A stretch of DNA of 64,000 nt from Edolisoma coerulescens (Eukaryota > Chordata > Aves > Passeriformes > Campephagidae), in the NCBI GenBank assembly GCA_013397115.1, contig VWZW01004624.1, positions 857,088 through 921,087 of the forward strand. Direction: 5' to 3'. A program made the translations under genes and the position numbers. The notes beneath the pieces are model-generated. The model had not been told where the DNA came from. It searched no databases and was given only the letters and a program-made list of their open reading frames with translations. This document shows, one piece after another, positions 63,628-64,000 of this stretch; the first letter of the stretch is position 1, and each line of letters starts with the position of its first letter.

Positions 63628-64000
63628 GTACTGCAAGTCTTCACTGATACCTTTTTCTTTATTTGCTTAGTTAGGTCAGTAACTTGCAAGAGATTAAAGG
63701 TCTGGGCACATTAGGAGTCTTCTCCCTTTTCCTCAAGTCACTCTAAAATACGTACATGTGCATGTATGTTCTTCAAGACATTCTGACAGAAATTCTTGTT
63801 TGGAAGAAATACAGTTGTGCTTCATATTAAGTTTCTGTTTTTAAATAAAAACGTTTACATATTAACCAAATTGTAAGTCTAGATTTGTTAGTTTCATTTA
63901 TGTTCTTGAAATTAACCACACGCAGTTGTTTGCAAGCCCACAGCTTGTGGTGGGCTGTACTGTTGTAGTTGGCATGTGTTATTGTGCTGCAAGCTTGGAG
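63628..64000 (+). other. DLG5: Start of intron 8 of DLG5 (incomplete)
   Basis: Intron sequence from the weak donor GTACTG to the window edge. No recognisable element or further exon is visible. The downstream coiled coil, PDZ, SH3 and GK exons should lie to the right. Confidence 0.8.

Overview
This is a stretch of a bird nuclear genome. Two things point to a bird: a clear 3'-end fragment of a CR1 LINE (the dominant avian retroposon, 40943-41014, minus strand) and the sparse, mostly non-repetitive, moderately AT-rich introns. Everything I can support as coding belongs to one protein-coding gene on the + strand: the 5' half of a DLG5-type (discs large homolog 5) membrane-associated guanylate kinase. 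No prokaryotic features, no tRNA or rRNA genes and no CRISPR are visible.

Layout. Bases 1-6 are the last six bases of an exon ending at a GTGAGT donor, inside a GC- and CpG-rich block (about 1-480) that looks like the promoter-proximal CpG island. A very long first intron (7-36450) follows. Seven internal coding exons then appear: 36451-36519, 47435-47600, 52763-52906, 54399-54582, 57848-58107, 59214-59526 and 63397-63627. Intron 8 runs off the right edge. All eight junction phases agree without a frameshift or stop (phases 1-1-2-2-0-2-0-0), giving 456 continuous codons. They encode the Ser-rich linker that follows the DLG5 N-terminal domain and most of a long, charged coiled coil. The start codon, the N-terminal CARD-like domain, and the PDZ, SH3 and guanylate-kinase domains lie outside the window.

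Non-coding content. Recognisable mobile DNA is one CR1 fragment (intron 2), one well-preserved MIR SINE fragment on the sense strand (intron 5, 55527-55610) and one tentative avian LTR-terminal remnant (6012-6046). There are short microsatellites and a recurring class of T-rich/GGTTT tracts that mostly lie on the transcribed-sense strand. Two small GC/CpG-rich patches stand out in the AT-rich introns (about 16623-16900, preceded by a TATA-like box, and 44160-44351, with an open frame and an acceptor-like site).

Most interesting points. The last visible coding exon is symmetric (231 bp, phase 0-0), with a poor polypyrimidine tract and a weak donor, so it could be a frame-neutral cassette in the coiled coil. 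The three last donors in the window are all far from consensus. It is also open whether this is the DLG5 ortholog or a DLG5-like paralog. I found no evidence for a novel multi-gene system; this is essentially a single large-intron vertebrate gene.
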